Source of the DNA: Gammaproteobacteria bacterium
Lineage (GTDB): Bacteria > Pseudomonadota > Gammaproteobacteria > Pseudomonadales > Halieaceae
Direction of reading: 5' to 3'
DNA length: 34,585 nucleotides
Assembly (NCBI GenBank): GCA_024686215.1
Contig: JAIBDN010000023.1
Location: 1 to 34,585 of the forward strand
The notes beneath the pieces are model-generated. The model searched no databases. It had not been told where the DNA came from and saw only the letters and a program-made list of their open reading frames with translations. Shown here in pieces: positions 33,980 to 34,585 of the stretch. The position numbers and the translations under genes were made by a program. The first letter of the stretch is position 1. Each line of letters opens with the position of its first letter.

Positions 33980-34585
33980 ATGAAAACTTTAAAGACTATT
34001 AGCTACGCAGGCATCGGTACACTGGCAATGGCCCTTATGGCTCCCGCAGTGAGCCTTGCCGAGACCACCCAAGCTACAGCAAATTCAGGATCAGGCTCAC
34101 ACAACCTCGTTCACCGTGTCAGCCACTCCCTGGCCGACGCCGACGCCTACACCGCCAGCACCAATGCCGGATACAAGTGGGGTAAAAAAGTTTCTCAGTC
34201 TGACTCAGCAAATACCCAGTGGGCCGAATCCACCACCCGTGGCGGCTACAAGTGGGGCAACTCTGCAACTAACGAGAAATCCACATCCCAGGCCTATGCC
34301 GGTTCTTCCGATTATCAGTGGGGAACCATGAGTTTTTCTGAGCAGTCCGCTTATCGTTGGGGCGTTCGCTCATTCGCTGACCAGACTGCCTACCGCTGGG
34401 GCGTTCGTTCTTTCGCTGACCAGAGTGCATACCGCTGGGGTGTTCGTTCTTTCGCTGACCAGACTGCATACCGTTGGGGCGTTCGTTCTTTCGCTGACCA
34501 GACTGCATACCGTTGGGGCGTTCGCTCTTTCGCTGACCAGACTGCATACCGTTGGGGCGTTCGCTCTTTCGCTGACCAGACTGCA
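33980..34585 (+). CDS. Secreted tandem-repeat protein, 13-residue aromatic repeat; 3' end off the window
   Basis: Open to the right edge without a stop; 202 residues are visible. MKTLKTISYAGIGTLAMALM is the start of a signal peptide, with probable cleavage after SLA-E at residue 27. Residues 28-64 are low-complexity (Thr, Ser, Ala, Asn). Degenerate YKWG motifs at 65-68 and 90-93 and a YQWG at 112-115 lead into 13-residue repeats of consensus AYRWGVRSFADQT from residue 124. Each repeat has Tyr, Trp and Phe with two Arg and one Asp, so it is aromatic and net basic. I do not recognise the family; amyloid, adhesin or solenoid folds are all possible. The start is ATG 33980, or GTG 33938 in frame with a better ribosome site. 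Confidence 0.8.
   Translation, partial: MKTLKTISYAGIGTLAMALMAPAVSLAETTQATANSGSGSHNLVHRVSHSLADADAYTASTNAGYKWGKKVSQSDSANTQWAESTTRGGYKWGNSATNEKSTSQAYAGSSDYQWGTMSFSEQSAYRWGVRSFADQTAYRWGVRSFADQSAYRWGVRSFADQTAYRWGVRSFADQTAYRWGVRSFADQTAYRWGVRSFADQTA
34310..34585 (+). repeat. 39-bp in-frame tandem repeat array, at least seven units
   Basis: Units start at 34310 (degenerate: DYQWGTMSFSEQS), 34349, 34388, 34427, 34466, 34505, 34544 and 34583 (cut off by the window end). The last full units (34505 and 34544) are identical over 39 bp, the 34466 unit differs from them at one base, and earlier units diverge mostly at synonymous sites. Homogeneity rising toward the 3' side fits recent tandem duplication. 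The array continues past the window. Confidence 0.95.

Noticed and set aside
34269..34547. Minus-strand open frame of repeating MQSGQRKNERPNG-like peptide
   Set aside because: It is the antisense of the 39-bp repeats; the plus strand has a signal peptide, degenerate leading repeats and mostly synonymous variation, so that strand is the coding one.
34310..34585. CRISPR-like array
   Set aside because: The 39-bp units are directly contiguous with no spacers and stay in frame, so it is a protein-coding tandem repeat.
1..34585. tRNA, rRNA, insertion sequences, prophage or toxin-antitoxin genes
   Set aside because: None showed recognisable cloverleaf, transposase or inverted-terminal features on reading both strands.

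Overview
The window looks like chromosomal DNA from an aerobic, probably marine, gammaproteobacterium. Halieaceae or Spongiibacteraceae-type lineages fit the protein flavour, but this is an inference from gene content, not a measured placement. Coding density is high and GC is moderate to high. I saw no insertion sequence, prophage, tRNA, rRNA or CRISPR array.

Region 1 (23-4266, minus strand) is a compact operon for late steroid degradation: fadD3-like acyl-CoA synthetase, two overlapping Lrp/AsnC regulators, then ipdA and ipdB, the CoA-transferase-fold pair that opens the last steroid ring. An AT-rich imperfect palindrome sits just upstream of a candidate fadD3 promoter. Region 2 (4494-8192, minus) carries fabV enoyl reductase, a metallo-beta-lactamase-fold hydrolase and an AlkK-type acyl-CoA ligase. 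Region 3 (8382-10299, plus) has miaE and an unassigned GT2 glycosyltransferase whose end overlaps the convergent next operon.

Region 4 (10274-15036, minus) is a glucosylglycerate cassette: glycerate kinase, HAD phosphatase, glucosyl-3-phosphoglycerate synthase and a GH13_18 phosphorylase. Together they encode both synthesis and phosphorolytic recycling of a compatible solute, behind a good sigma70-type promoter. Region 5 (15135-19494, minus) is aceE-aceF of pyruvate dehydrogenase. Region 6 (19793-26782) holds a lipoprotein M16 protease, a PerM/AI-2E family permease and a TusA-like protein (minus), a divergent BepA-like M48 metalloprotease (plus), and nadA (minus). Region 7 is an enoyl-CoA hydratase (minus, 26899-27708).

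Region 8 (28056-34585, plus) is the most unusual part: two GGDEF-EAL proteins (one with a degenerate receiver, one a true response regulator with an acidic insert where the inhibitory site should be), a secreted subtilase with an atypical active-site serine context, and a signal-peptide protein made of a 13-residue tandem repeat (consensus AYRWGVRSFADQT). The repeat protein runs off the right edge with no stop codon. I do not recognise this repeat family. The neighbourhood suggests a surface or matrix protein under c-di-GMP influence, possibly processed by the adjacent protease; that link is inference.
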